Assembly (NCBI GenBank): GCA_026874595.1
Contig: CM049311.1
Location: 77,760,453 to 77,824,452 of the forward strand
Length of the DNA stretch: 64,000 nucleotides
DNA from: Sipunculus nudus
Lineage: Eukaryota > Annelida > Sipuncula > Golfingiida > Sipunculidae
Reading direction: 5' to 3'
Part shown: positions 19,491 to 34,300 of the stretch, piece by piece
How positions within the stretch are numbered: the first letter of the stretch is position 1
Layout: each line of letters opens with the position of its first letter
Notes under the pieces: generated by a model
Told to the model about the DNA's origin: nothing
Database searches by the model: none
What the model saw: the letters and a program-made list of their open reading frames with translations, nothing else
Position numbers and translations under genes: made by a program

Positions 19491-19547
19491 AGGCTAAAGG
19501 GCACCGCTTTTTCAAAGTACACTGAACTATAATATGAAACAAAAAGT

Positions 19548-19850
19548 CCTCTGAGGACAACAGAGCTGTCGCCGGTACGGGTTACATTGATCTCATTAAA
19601 TATGTACGAATTTTGCTTATGATTAAACTTAACCTAGTTAATCCATGGGTAATGCCACAGAAGATCAGCATAAGTTTAATAGAAATATCTTCATTAGCAG
19701 TGGAGCAGTAAGCCCTACAAAAAACTTTACCCCGAGGTTCTCAAGAACACAGGTGACCTGTGACCTTGTCCTTTAACCCCCTAATTATATGTGTTATTTC
19801 TAACCCCCTATATACAATACTTATATGAAATATGTTACGGAACCTAATAT
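19548..19850 (+). mobile_element. Dispersed family A, partial copy (head box joined to a monomer)
   Basis: The head box (CTGAGGACAACAGAGCTGTC then GCCGGTACGGG) at 19,548-19,580 is joined directly to 'gatctcattaaatatgt' and a monomer. The ~500 bp that separate them in the copies at 1,715 and 20,785 are missing. The monomer carries ATATCTTCATTAGCAGTGGA, AGGTGACCTGTGACCTTGTC and 'tttctaaccccctatata'. It looks like an internal deletion copy. Confidence 0.7.
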
Positions 19851-19962
19851 CAACAGATCACATATATGCGTGATGAACATGAATTTTGTCAACGAGATGA
19901 AAAAAAATCAGATTCTGTAACACTAGGCAGCGTGAAAAAGAATTTTATGTGATTTATGGCTT

Positions 19963-20365
19963 GATCTTTCTCGAATTCACAGGGATCATTGGAGCTTATG
20001 AAGGCTCTTGACCTATTGAATTATAGACCTGTCGAAATTCTAATATGGCGGCGAGAGCACAATCAGTGATTTTCTTTTACATGCGATATATCAGCAAGAA
20101 CATGCTAGATCTTTCTCATATTCACAGAGATGATTGGTACCTATGAGGGCTCTATCCCTTTTAAATTAAACACCCGCCAAAAATCCAATATGGCGGCCAG
20201 ATTACAATCGGAGATTTTCTGTGGCAAGCAGAAAGCCCTTGATCTTTTTCAAATTCACAGGGATGATTGGTGTATATGAGGACTCAATCCCTATTGAATT
20301 ACAGACTTACTCAAAATCAAATATGGCCGCAAGAGTACAGTCGGTGATTTTGTATTGCACACATT
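19963..20365 (+). repeat. Three tandem ~130-145-bp units with YY1-like motifs
   Basis: Units begin with GATCTTT(C)TC at 19,963, 20,108 and 20,241. Each continues with AATTCACAGGGATGATTGG (or close), TATGAGGGCTC, CCTATTGAATTA, and a CCAATATGGCGGCC-type box, then a 'caatcggtgattt' box. The boxes at 20,042-20,052 and 20,187-20,197 (AATATGGCGGC) match the YY1 recognition core; the third (20,320-20,330) reads AATATGGCCGC. No coding capacity is supported. Confidence 0.75.
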
Positions 20366-20784
20366 ACTTCAGACATATCTTCTTAAAGGAGCCCAATCAC
20401 CTAGCTGACCTTTATAAATGTAGGCCAGAAAACGTGGATATCACCTCACACAGGTTGCTTATTTTGTTTATATCAACGTGTTTTTTAATATGTTGGGGCC
20501 CGACAAAATAACCAAAATAACTATTACAGCTGTTAGGACAGGCTTGATTCCTATCACAAAGATTTTTTTCTGATATAATTCACTGAATTAGAAGATCTGC
20601 GGAAGAAAATAAGGTATTGTCACACCACGCCTTTGTGTACATGACTTGTCCTGCAATTGAACAAGTTAATATGGCTCTCAGGATCTTAGGTTTGAATGTT
20701 TGTGGTTTACAAAGAAAACTGAACTATGGAATATTAGAAGAATATTTCCAGTTTTTTTACTTTATTGGATCATGTGAAACAACC
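20366..20784. other. Spacer between tandem repeat and family A head
   Basis: No supported gene. Mostly AT-rich; the short frame at 20,617-20,925 runs into the family A head and is not convincing. Confidence 0.4.
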
Positions 20785-21239
20785 AGTCGTCTGAGGCCAA
20801 CAGAGCTTTCGCCGGTACGGGGCATTCAGAAAACACAGAGCACCAAAGGGGTGCGTAATATGCCCGTCATGTTTCTTATGACCTCTAACCTCATTAAATA
20901 TGCATCAATTTTGGCGGGAATCTAACTTGGGGGAGATACTATATTGATTCATATTTTTATTGGATCCATGAATATCCATTACATTCCTGCTAAGTGATAC
21001 CGCAGCGACACCACAGATTAGGCTGGTGACCTCCGTCCACATTAAATATGTGTGGATTTTGATAGGAATCAAATTTAGGCGAGATCTTATATTGGTTAAT
21101 ATTTCTGTTGAGTTTCATCGAAATCGATAACTTTCCTGCTGCGTTATTTCACCGACACCATAAAGTAGCTTGGCTACCTCTGATCTCATTAAACATTAGT
21201 AGATTTTGCCTGGGATTAAACTCGACTAGTTAATGTATG
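20785..21239 (+). mobile_element. Family A head directly upstream of the satellite array
   Basis: Runs in register with 1,715-2,160: GTCGTCTGAGGCCAACAGAG, TTCGCCGGTACGGGGCATTC, AGAGCACCAAAGGGGTGCG, ATGCCCGTCATGTTTCTTAT, then two diverged ~120-bp segments ending in 'cagcgacacca', and finally TTAAACTCGACTAGTTAATG. The sequence then passes without a break into array monomers at ~21,240, as the copy at 1,715 passes into its monomer at ~2,160. This makes the array an expanded copy of the family A internal repeat. Confidence 0.75.
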
Positions 21240-24200
21240 GGTTATGTCACAGAACATCAGTATAAGTTTAATAGAAATATCTTCATTAGCAATGGACAGC
21301 CCAACAATAAACTTTACCCTGACGTTTACAAGAACACAGGTGACCTGTGACCTTTCCTTTAACCCCAAAATTTATTTGTGTGATTCCTAACCCCTATACA
21401 ATACATACATGTATATGAAATATGATACCTATATGGCGAGTGGTTGTTGAGTTATCCCAAAACCTGAGCTGGGTTGGGACCTGCATAAAGTGTATTCGTT
21501 AACTGCTTATTACTGGCTCAGATATTAAAATATTGGGAAAGTTTTAATTGCTGTTCTGGGTATTGTCCCTGTACATCAGTCTACTAAGATAGATTGAAAA
21601 ATTTTCAACAGCAAATGGAGTAATGAGCCTAACAAAAAACTCTAATCTAGCTTGGTCATGGACAACGGGGTCCTGTAATCTTAACTGACATTTCGATTTC
21701 TGATCCCCAAGTCAAAGGGGGGGGGGGGGGGGGGGGGTTAATGACCACCTATATAATACACATATGTAATATATAGGCAATCGAGTCAGTGGTTGATGAG
21801 AAACAAAGAGTAAACAAAAACTTTAACATGAGTTGGGTTGGAGTCTACAAATTTGTCTTACTACAGGTCCAGAAATTATAATATGGTGAAAACGTTTCAT
21901 AGCTGTGCTGGGTATTGTCACTGTACATCAGGGTATAAAGTTCAATTGAAATGGCTTCATTAGCAATAAAGAAATAAGCCTAACAAATAAACTTTAAACT
22001 GGCTTGTTCAAGGAAAACGTCGGTATGTGTTCTTGTCCTTTTGGTCCCCAAATCATAGGGGGGTTTCTAACCCGCCATGCAATACATATGTTTCAAATGA
22101 AAGCAATAGGGTCAGTGGTTGCCGAGTTATAAAGTGTAAACAAAACTTTAACCTGAGCTGGCTTGGGATCTTTACAAAAGTTGTCGAATAAATGGCCCAG
22201 AAATTAAAATATTTGAGGGTATAAGTGTTTGCCGAGTTTGAAAGAATAAACGAAACCTTTAACTTGATCTGGATTGGGATCTGTACAAATTTTGTCGAAT
22301 TATTACCAACGAAGTTGAAATATAAAAAAAAAATTAATAACTGTGCTAGGTAGTGTCACTAAACATAAATGTATTACGTTTAATTGAAATGTCTTCATTA
22401 GAAATGGAGAAGTTAAATGAGACTAACAAAAAAAAACTCTAATCTGGCTTGGTCATGGACAACGGTGGCCTGTGATCTTGACCTGTGCCTTTCTGATCCC
22501 CAAATCATAGGACGGGGTGGGGGGGGGGGGATTATAAAGACCACTTATACAATACATATTTGTAATATGAAAACAATCGAGTAAGAGGTTGCCGAGTTAC
22601 AAAGAGTAAACAAAAACTTTAACCTGGGTTGGGGTCTGTACAAATTGTTTGGGATCTTTTCAAAATTTGTCCAATTACTGGCCCAGAAATTAATTATGTG
22701 AGGGTAAGTGTTTGCCGAGTTATAAAGAATAAACGAAACATTTAACTTGAACTGGGTCGGGAACTAAACAAATTTTGTCTAATTATTAGCAAAGAAATTA
22801 AAATATAAAAAAAATAATATCTGTGCTAGGTATTGTCACTGTACATAAATGTATTGTTTCATTGAAATATCTTCGTTAGCAATGGAGAAGTTAAATGAAC
22901 CTAACAAAAAAAATCTAATCTGGCTTGGTCATGGACAACGGTGGCCTGTGATCCTGACCTGTGGCTTTCTGGTCCCCAAACCATAGGACGGGGTGGGGGG
23001 GGGGATTATAATGACCACCTATACAATACATATTTGTAATATGAAAACAGTCGAGTAAGTGGTTGCCGAGTTACAAAGAGTAAACCAAAACCTTAACCTG
23101 AGCTGGGTTTGGGTCTGTACAAATTGTGCCTATAATTACTGGTCCAGAAAGTATAATATGGTAAAAACGTTTCATAGCTTTGCTGGGTATTGTCACTGTA
23201 CATAAGTGTATTAAGTTCAATTGAAATGTATTCAGTAGGAATGGAGAAATAAGCCTAACCAAATAAACTTTAACCTGGCTTGTTCAGGGATAACGTCGGC
23301 CTGTGATCTTGACCTTTTGGTCCCTAAATCATAGGAAGGTTTCTAACCCCTATGCAATACACATGTGTAAAATGTAAGCAATAGGGTCAGTTGTTGCCGA
23401 ATTATAAAGAGTAAACAAAAACTTTAACACGGGCTGGTTTGGGGTCTGTACAAATTGTGCCTAATTACTGGTCCAGAAATTATAATATGGTGACAACTTT
23501 TATAGCTGTGCTAGGTATTGTCACTGTTCATCAGTGTATAAAGTTCAATTGAAATGGCTTCATTAGCAATGGAGAAATAAACCTAACAAATAAACTTTAA
23601 ACTGGCTTGTTCAAGGACAACGTCGTTATGTGATCTTGTCCTTTTTGTCCCTAATTCATAGGAGGATTTCTAACCCCCTATGCAATACATATGGTTCATA
23701 TGAAAGCAAAAGGGTCATTGGTTGCCGAGTTATAAAGAGTAAACAAAACTTTAACCTGAGCTGGCTTGGAATCTTTTCAAAATTTGTCCAATTACTGGCC
23801 CAGAAATTAAAATATGTGAGGGTGTTTGCCGAGTTATAAAAATAAAGGAAACATTTAATTTGAACTGGGTTGGGAACTAAACAAAGTTGTCTAATTATTG
23901 GCAAAGAAATTAAAATATAAAAAAAAATTTAATAGCTGTGCTAGGCATTGTCACTGTACATAAATGTATTACGTTTAATTGAAATGTCTTCATTAGCAAT
24001 GGAGAAGTTAAATGAACCTAACAAAAAAAATCTGATCTGGCTTGGTCATGGACAATGGTGGCCTGTGATCTTGACCTGTGCCTTTCTGGTCCCAAAATCA
24101 TAGTTTGTGGGGGGGGGGGGGGGTTAACGACCACCTATACAATAAATATTTGTAATATGAAAACAATCGAGTAAGTGGTTGCCGAGTTACAAAGAGTAAA

Positions 24201-27200
24201 CATAAACTTTCACCCTTAGCTTGGTTGGGATCAGTACAAATTGTGCCTATTTACTGGTCCAGAAATTATAATATGGTGAAAACGTTTATAGCTGTGCTAG
24301 GTATTGTCACTGTACATAAGTGTATTAAGTTCAATTGAAATGTTTTCAGTAGGAATGGAGAAATAAGCCTAACCAAATAAATTTTAATCTGGCTTGTTCA
24401 GGGATAACGTCGGCCTGTGATCTTGAACTTTTGGTCCCTAAATCATAGGAAGGTTTCTAACCCCTATGCAATACACATGTGTAAAATGTAAGCAATAGGG
24501 TCAGTTGTTGCCGAATTATAAATAGTAAACATAAACTTTAACCCTTAGGTTGGTTAGGATCTGTACAAATTGTGCCTAATTACTGGTCCAGAAATTATAA
24601 TATGGTGAAAACGTTTATAGCTGTGATAGGTATTGTCACTGTTCATCAGTGAATAAAGTTCAATTGAAATGACTTTATTAACAATTGAGAAATAAGCCTT
24701 ACAAAAAAAAATTTCAACTGGCTTGTTCAGGGACAACGTCGGTATATTATCTTGTCCTTTTTGTCCCTAATTCATAGGAGGATATCTAACCCCCTAGGCA
24801 ATACATATTGTTTTATATGAAAGCGAAAGGGTCAGTGGTTGCCGAGATAAAAAAAAACTTTAATCTGGCATTTTCAGGGACAACGTCGGCCAGTGATCTT
24901 GCCCTATTGGTCCCCAAATCATAGGTGCGTTTCTTACCCGCCATGCAATACATATGTTTCATATGAAAGCAATAGGGTCAGTGGTTGCCGAGTTATAAAG
25001 TGTAAACAAAACTTTAACCTGAGCTGGCTTGGGATCTTTACAAAATTTGTCAAATAACTGGCCAAGAAATTAAAATGTGTGAGGGTATAAGTGTTTGCCG
25101 AGTTTGAAAAAATAAACGAAACCTTTAACTTGAACGGGGTTGGGATCTGTACAAATTTTGTCGAATTATTAGCAACGAAGTTAAAATATAAAAAAAAATT
25201 TAATAGCTGTGCTAGGTATTGTCACTGTCCATAAATATATTACGTTTAATTGAAATGTCTTCATTAGCAATGGAGAAGTTAAATGAGACTAACAAAAAAA
25301 AAACTCTAATCTGGCTTGGTCATGGACAACGGTGGCCTGTGATCTTGACCTGTGCCTTTCTGATCCCCAAATCATAGGACGGGGTGGGGGGTGGGGGTGG
25401 GGGTATTAATGACCACCTAAATAACACTTATTTGTAATATGAAAACAATCGAGTAAGTGGTTGCCGAGTTACAAATAGAAAACAAAACTTTAACCTTGGT
25501 TGGGGTCTGTACAAATTGTTTTGGATCTTTTCAAAATTTGTCCAATTACTGGCCCAGAAATTAAATTATGTGAGGGTAAGTGTTTGCCGAGTTATAAAAA
25601 TAAACGAAACCTTTAACTTGAACTGGATTGGGAACTAAACAAATTTTGTCTAATTATTAGCAAAGAAATTAAAATATAAAAAAAACATTTAATAGCTGTG
25701 CTAGGTATTGCCACTGTACATAAATATATTACGTTAAATTGAAATGTCTTCAATAGCAATGGAGAAGTTAAGTGAACCTAACAAAAAAAACTCTAATCTG
25801 GCTTGGTCATGGAAAACGGGGGCCTGTGATCTCGACCTGTGGCTTTCTGGTCCCAGAATCATATTTTGGGGGGGGGGGGGGGGGGTTAACGACCACCTAT
25901 ACAATACATATTTGTAATATGAAAACAATCGAGTAAGTGGTTGCCGAGTTACAAAGAGTAAACAAAAACTTAAACCCTTAGCTTGGTTGGGGTCTGTACA
26001 AGGTGTGCCTAATTACTGGTCCAGAAATTATAACATGGTGAAAACTTTTATAGCTGTGATAGGTATTGTCACTGTTCATCAGTGTATAAAGTTCAATTGA
26101 AATGGCTTTATTAACAATTGAGAAAGAAACCTTACAAAAAAAATTTAAACTGGCTTGTTCAGGGACAACGTCGGTATATGATCTTGTCCTTTTTGTCCCT
26201 AATTTATAGGAGGATATCTAACCCCCTATGCAATACATATGGTCAATATGAAAGCGAAAGGGTCAGTTGTTGCCGAGATATAAAGATTAAACAAAACTTT
26301 AACCTGCGCTGCCTTATGATCTGTACAAAATTTGTTAAATTGCTGGCCAAGAAATTAAAATGTGTGGGTAAGTGGTAGCCGAGGTATAAAGAATAAACGT
26401 TACCTTTAACCTGAACTGGGTTAGAATCTGTACAAATTTTGTCTAATTACTAGCCCAGCAATAAACATATTGTAAAACACTTTTAATAGCTGTGCTAGGT
26501 ATTGTCACTGTACATCAGGGAATAAAGTTCAATTAAAATGTCGTCAGTAGCACTGGAGAAATAAGCCTAACAAAAAAAAAAACTTTAATCTGGCATTTTC
26601 AGGGACAACGTCGGCCAGTGATCTTGCCCTATTGGTCCCCAAATCATAGGTGCGTTTCTTACCCGCCATGCAATACATATGTTTCATATGAAAGCAATAT
26701 GGTCAGTGGTTGCCGAGTTATAAAGTGTAAACAAAACTTTAACCTGAGCTGGCTTGGGATCTTTACAAAAGTTGTCAAATAACTGGCCCAGAAATTAAAA
26801 TATGTGAGGGTATAAGTGTTTGCCGAGTTTGAAAGAATAAACGAAACCTTTTACTTGAACTGGGTTGGGATCTGTACAAATTTTGTCGAATTATTAGCAA
26901 CGAAGTTGAAATATTAAAAAAATTAATAACTGGGCTAGGTATTGTCACTGAACATAAATGTATTACGTTTAATTGAAATGTCTTCATTAGCAATGGAGAA
27001 GTTAAATGAGACTAACAAAAAAAAACTCTAATCTGGCTTGGTCATGGACAACGGTGGCCTGTTATCTTGACCTGTGCCTTTCTGATCCCCAAATCATAGG
27101 ACGGGGTGGGGGGGGGGAGATTATAAAGACCACTTATACAATACATATTTGTAATATGAAAACAATCGAGTAAGTGGTTGCCGAGTTACAAAGAGTAAAC

Positions 27201-28308
27201 AAAATCTTAAACCTGAGCTGGGTTTGGGTTTGTACAAATTGTGCCTAATTACTAGTCCAGAAATTATAATATGGTTTTAATAGCTATAAATGGAAAAATA
27301 AGCCTAACAAATAATCTTTAAACTGGCTTGTTCACGGACAACGTCAGTATGTAATCTTGTCTTTTTGTCCCTAATTCATAGGAGGATTTTTAACCCCCTA
27401 TGCAGTACATACGTTGCATATGAAAGCAAAAGGGTCAGTGTTTGTCGAGTTATAAAGTGTTAACAAAACTTTAACCTGAGCTGGCTTGGGATCTTTACAA
27501 AATTTGTCAAATAACTGGCCCAGAAATTAAATGTGTGAGGGTATAAGTGTTTGCCGAGTTTGAAAGAATAAACGAAACCTTTTACTTGAACGGGGTTGGG
27601 ATCTGTACAAATTTTGTCGAATTATTAGCAACGAAGTTAAAATATAAAAAAAATTTAATAGCTGTGCTAGGCATTGTCACTGTCCATAAATGTATTACGT
27701 TTCATTGAAATGTCTTCATTAGCAATGGAGAAGTTAAATGAGACTAACAAAAAAAATACTCTAATTTGGCTTGGTCATGGACAACGGTGGCCTGTGATCT
27801 TGACCTGTGCCTTTCTAATCCCCAAATCATAGGACGGGGGGGGGATTAATGACCACCTAAATAACACTTATTTGTAATATGAAAACAATCGAGTAAGTGG
27901 TTGCCGAGTTACAAATAGAAAACAAAACTTTAACCTTGGTTGGGGTCTGTATGAATTGTTTTGGATCTTTTCAAAATTTGTCCAATTACTGGCCCAGAAA
28001 TTAAATTATGTGAGGGTAAGTGTTTGCCGAGTTATAAAAATAAACGAAACCTTTAACTTGAACTGGATTGGGAACTAAACAAATTTTGTCTAATTATTAG
28101 CAAAGAAATTAAAATATAAAAAAACATTTAATAGCTGTGCTAGGTATTGCCACTGTACATAAATATATTACGTTAAATTGAAATGTCTTCATTAGCAATG
28201 GAGAAGTTAAGTGAACCTAACAAAATAAACTCTAATCTGGCTTGGTCATGGAAAACGGGGGCCTGTGATCTCGACCTGTGGCTTTCTGGTCCCAGAATCA
28301 TAGTTTGG
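21240..28308 (+). repeat. Satellite array, diverged edge (monomers ~330-360 and ~430-480 bp)
   Basis: The landmark (G)CAATGGA(G) occurs at 21,288, 21,605, 22,403, 22,880, 23,240, 23,570, 23,998 and 24,354, with intervals of about 317-477 bp (a diverged form is at 21,965). The long class contains an extra ~110-bp copy of the GTTTGCCGAGTT..AAATTTTGTC..AAATTAAAATAT segment. All monomers have the same orientation. Monomers differ from each other by many substitutions and indels. G tracts are present at ~21,718, 22,508, 22,988, 24,108, 25,380, 25,866, 27,107 and 27,835. Open frames of 60-110 codons inside are short, repeat with the monomer and have no domain. Confidence 0.9.
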
Positions 28309-31300
28309 GTGGGGGAGGGGGGTTAACGACCACCTATACAATACATATTTTTAATATGAAAACAATCGAGTAAGTGGTTGCCGAGTTACAAAGAGTAAAC
28401 AAAATCTTAAACCTGAGCTGGGTTTGGGTTTGTACAAATTGTGCCTAATTACTAGTCCAGAAATTATAATATGGTTTTAATAGCTATCAATGGAAAAATA
28501 AGCCTAACGAATAATCTTTAAACTGGCTTGTTCACGGACAACGTCAGTATGTAATCTTGTCTTTTTGTCCCTAATTCATAGGAGGATTTTTAACCCCCTA
28601 TGCAGTACATACGGTGCATATGAAAGCAAAAGGGTCAGTGTTTGTCGAGTTATAAAGTGTTAACAAAACTTTAACCTGAGCTGGCTTGGGATCTTTACAA
28701 AATTTGTCAAATAACTGGCCCAGAAATTAAAATGTGTGAGGGTATAAGTGTTTGCCGAGTTTGAAAGAATAAACGAAACCTTTTACTTGAACGGGGTTGG
28801 GATCTGTACAAATTTTGTCGAATTATTAGCAACGAAGTTAAAATATAAAAAAAATTTAATAGCTGTTCTAGGCATTGTCACTGTCCATAAATGTATTACG
28901 TTTCATTGAAATGTCTTCATTAGCAATGGAGAAGTTAAATGAGACTAAAAAAAAAAAAAACTCTAATCTGGCTTGGTCATGGACAATGGTGGCTTGTGAT
29001 CTTGACCTGTGCCTTTCTGGTCCCAGAATCATAGTTTGGGGGGGGGGGGGGGGGGTTAACGACCACCTATACAATACATATTTGTAATATGAAAACAATC
29101 GAGTAAGTGGTTGCCGATTTACAAAGAGTAAACAAAAACTTAAACCCTTAGCTTGGTTGGGGTCTGTACAAGGTGTGCCTAATTACTGGTCCAGAAATTA
29201 TAACATGGTGAAAACTTTTATAGCTGTGATAGGTATTGTCACTGTTCATCAGTGTATAAAGTTCAATTGAAATGGCTTTATTAACAATTGAGAAAGAAAC
29301 CTTACAAAAAAAATTTCAACTGGCTTGTTCAGGGACAACGTCGGTATATGATCTTGTCCTTTTTGTCCCTAATTTATAGGAGGATATCTAACCCCCTATG
29401 CAATACATATGTTTCATATGAAAGCAATAGGGTCAGTGGTTGCCTAGTTATATAGTGTAAACAAAACTTTAACCTGAACTGGCTTGGGATCTTTACAAAA
29501 GTTGTCAAATAACTGGCCCAGAAATTAAAATATGTGAGGGTATAAGTGTTTGCCGAGTTTGAAAGAATAAACGAAACCTTTAACTTGAACTGGGTTGGGA
29601 TCTATACAAATTTTGTCTAATTACTAGCTCAGCAATTAACATATTGTAAAACACCTTTAATAGCTGTGCTAGGTATTGTCACTGTACATAAATATATTAC
29701 GTTTAATTGAAATGTCTTCATTAGCAATGGAGAAGTTAAGTGAACCTAACAAAAAAACTCTAATCTGGCTTGGTCATGGAATACGGGGGCCTGTGATCTT
29801 GACCTGTGGCTTTCTGGTCCCAAAATCATAGTTTTTTTTTTTTTTGGGGGGGGGGGGGGTGATTAACGACCACCTATACAATACATATTTGTAATATGAA
29901 AACAATCGAGTAAGTGGTTGCCGAGTTACAAAGAGTAAACAAAAACTTTAACCCTTAGCTTGGTTGGGGTCTGTACAAGGTGTGCCTAATTACTGGTCCA
30001 GAAATTATAACATGGTGAAAACTTTTATAGCTGTGATAGGTATTGTCACTGTTCATCAGTGTATAAAGTTCAATTGAAATGGCTTTATTAACAATTGAAA
30101 AATAAACCTTACAAAAAAAATTTCAACTGGCTTGTTCAGGGACAACGTCGGTATATGATCTTGTCCTTTTTGTCCCTAATTTATAGGATGATATCTAACC
30201 CCCTATGCAATACATATGGTCAATATGAAAGCGAAAGGGTCAGTTGTTGCCGAGATATAAAGATTAAACAAAACTTTAACCTGCGCTGCCTTATGATCTG
30301 TACAAAATTTGTTAAATTGCTGGCCCAGAAATTAAAATATGTGTGGGTAAGTGGTAGCCGAGGTAAAAGAATAAACGTTACCTTTAACCTGAACTGGGTT
30401 AGAATCTGTACAAATTTTGTCTAATTACTAGCCCAGCAATAAACATATTGTAAAACACTTTTAATAGCTGTGCTAGGTATTGTCACTGTACATCAGGGTA
30501 TAAATTTCAATTAAAATGTCGTCAGTAGCACTGGAGAAATAAGCCTAACAAAAAAAAAACTTTAATCTGGCATTTTCAGGGACAACGTCGGCCAGTGATC
30601 TTGCCCTGTTGGTCCCCAAATCATAGGTGCGTTTCTTACCCGCCATGCAATACATATGTTTCATATGAAAGCAATATGGTCAGTGGTTGCCGAGTTATAA
30701 AGTGTAAACAAAACTTTAACCTGAGCTGGCTTGGGATCTTTACAAAAGTTGTCAAATAACTGGCCCAGAAATTAAAATATGTGAGGGTATAAGTGTTTGC
30801 CGAGTTTGAAAGAATAAACGAAACCTTTTACTTGAACTGGGTTGGGATCTGTACAAATTTTGTCGAATTATTAGCAACGAAGTTGAAATATTAAAAAAAT
30901 TAATAACTGGGCTAGGTATTGTCACTGAACATAAATGTATTACGTTTAATTGAAATGTCTTCATTAGCAATGGAGAAGTTAAATGAGACTAACAAAAAAA
31001 AACTCTAATCTGGCTTGGTCATGGACAACGGTGGCCTGTTATCTTGACCTGTGCCTTTCTGATCCCCAAATCATAGGACGGGGTGGGGGGGGGGGGAGAT
31101 TATAAAGACCACTTATACAATACATATTTGTAATATGAAAACAATCGAGTAAGTGGTTGCCGAGTTACAAAGAGTAAACAAAATCTTAAACCTGAGCTGG
31201 GTTTCGGTTTGTACAAATTGTGCCTAATTACTAGTCCAGAAATTATAATATGGTTTTAATAGCTATCAATGGAAAAATAAGCCTAACAAATAATCTTTAA

Positions 31301-34300
31301 ACTGGCTTGTTCACGGACAACGTCAGTATGTAATCTTGTCTTTTTGTCCCTAATTCATAGGAGGATTTTAACCCCCTATGCAGTACATACGTTGCATATG
31401 AAAGCCAGAGGGTCAGTGTTTGTCGAGTTATAAAGTGTTAACAAAACTTTAACCTGACCTGGCTTGGGATCTTTACAAAATTTGTCAAATAACTGGCCCA
31501 GAAATTAAAATGTGTGAGGGTATAAGTGTTTGCCGAGTTTGAAAGAATAAACGAAACCTTTTACTTGAACGGGGTTGGGATCTGTACAAATTTTGTCGAA
31601 TTATTAGCAACGAAGTTAAAATATAAAAAAAATTTAATAGCTGTGCTAGGCATTGTCACTGTACATAAATATATTACGTTAAATTGAAATGTCTTCATTA
31701 GCAATGGAGAAGTTAAGTGAACCTAACAAAAAAAAACTCTAATCTGGCTTGGTCATGGAAAACGGGGGCCTGTGATCTCGACCTGTGCCTTTCTGGTCCC
31801 AGAATCATAGTTTGGGGGGGGGGGGGGGGTTAACGACCACCTATACAATACATATTTGTAATATGAAAACAATCGAGTAAGTGGTTGCCGAGTTACAAAG
31901 AGTAAACAAAAACTTAAACCCTTAGCTTGGTTGGGGTCTGTACAAGGTGTGCCTAATTACTGGTCCAGAAATTATAACATGGTGAAAACTTTTATAGCTG
32001 TGATAGGTATTGTAACTGTTCATCAGTGTATAAAGTTCAATTGAAATGGCTTTATTAACAATTGAGAAAGAAACCTTACAAAAAAAATTTCAACTGGCTT
32101 GTTCAGGGACAACGTCGGTATATGATCTTGTCCTTTTTGTCCCTAATTTATAGGAGGATATCTAACCCCCTATGCAATACATATGTTTCATATGAAAGCA
32201 ATAGGGTCAGTGGTTGCCTAGTTATATAGTGTAAACAAAACTTTAACCTGAACTGGCTTGGGATCTTTATAAAAGTTGTCAAATAACTGGCCCAGAAATT
32301 AAAATATGTGAGGGTATAAGTGTTTGCCGAGTTTGAAAGAATAAACGAAACCTTTAACTTGAACTGGGTTGGGATCTATACAAATTTTGTCTAATTACTA
32401 GCCCAGCAATTAACATATTGTAAAACACCTTTAATAGCTGTGCTAGGTATTGTCACTGTACATAAATATATTACGTTTAATTGAAATGTCTTCATTGGCA
32501 ATGGAGAAGTTAAGTGAACCTAACAAAAAAACTCTAATCTGGCTTGGTCATGGAATACGGGGGCCTGTGATCTTGACCTGTGGCTTTCTGGTCCCAAAAT
32601 CATAGTTTTTTTTTGGGGGGGGGGGGGGGTGATTAACGACCACCTATACAATACATATTTGTAATATGAAAACAATCGAGTAAGTGGTTGCCGAGTTACA
32701 AAGAGTAAACAAAAACTTTAACCCTTAGCTTGGTTGGGGTCTGTACAAGGTGTGCCTAATTACTGGTCCAGAAATTAGAACATGGTGAAAACTTTTATAG
32801 CTGTGATAGGTATTGTCACTGTTCATCAGTGTATAAAGTTCAATTGAAATGGCTTTATTAACAATTGAAAAATAAACCTTACAAAAAAATTTCAACTGGC
32901 TTGTTCAGGGACAACGTCGGTATATGATCTTGTCCTTTTTGTCCCTAATTTATAGGAGGATATCTAACCCCCTATGCAATACATATGGTCAATATGAAAG
33001 CGAAAGGGTCAGTTGTTGCCGAGATATAAAGATTAAACAAAACTTTAACCTGCGCTGCCTTATGATCTGTACAAAATTTGTTAAATTGCTGGCCCAGAAA
33101 TTAAAATATGTGTGGGTAAGTGGTAGCCGAGATATAAAGAATAAACGTTACCTTTAACCTGAACTGGGTTAGAATCTGTACAAATTTTGTCTAATTACTA
33201 GCCCGTCAATAAAAATATTGTAAAACACTTTTAATAGCTGTGCTAGGTATTGTCACTGTACATCAGGGTATAAAGTTCAATTAAAATGTCGTCAGTAGCA
33301 CTGGAGAAATAAGCCTAACAAAAAAAAACTTTAATCTGGCATTTTCAGGGACAACGTCGGCCAGTGATCTTGCCCTATTGGTCCCCAAATCATAGGTGCG
33401 TTTCTTACCCGCCATGCAATACATATGTTTCATATAAAAGCAATATGGTCAGTGGTTGCCGAGTTATAAAGTGTAAACAAAACTTTAACCTGAGCTGGCT
33501 TGGGATCTTTACAAAAGTTGTCAAATAACTGGCCCAGAAATTAAAATATGTGAGGGTATAAGTGTTTGCCGAGTTTGAAAGAATAAACGAAACCTTTTAC
33601 TTGAACTGGGTTGGGATCTGTACAAATTTTGTCGAATTATTAGCAACGAAGTTGAAATATTAAAAAAATTAATAACTGGGCTAGGTATTGTCACTGAACA
33701 TAAATGTATTACGTTTAATTGAAATGTCTTCATTAGCAATGGAGAAGTTAAATGAGACTAACAAAAAAAAACTCTAATCTGGCTTGGTCATGGACAACGG
33801 TGGCCTGTTATCTTGACCTGTGCCTTTCTGATCCCCAAATCATAGGACGGGGTGGGGGGGGAGATTATAAAGACCACTTATACAATACATATTTGTAATA
33901 TGAAAACAATCGAGTAAGTGGTTGCCGAGTTACAAAGAGTAAACAAAATCTTAAACCTGAGCTGGGTTTCGGTTTGTACAAATTGTGCCTAATTACTAGT
34001 CCAGAAATTATAATATGGTTTTAATAGCTATCAATGGAAAAATAAGCCTAACAAATAATCTTTAAACTGGCTTGTTCACGGACAACGTCAGTATGTAATC
34101 TTGTCTTTTTGTCCCTAATTCATAGGAGGATTTTAACCCCCTATGCAGTACATACGTTGCATATGAAAGCCAGAGGGTCAGTGTTTGTCGAGTTATAAAG
34201 TGTTAACAAAACTTTAACCTGACCTGGCTTGGGATCTTTACAAAATTTGTCAAATAACTGGCCCAGAAATTAAAATGTGTGAGGGTATAAGTGTTTGCCG

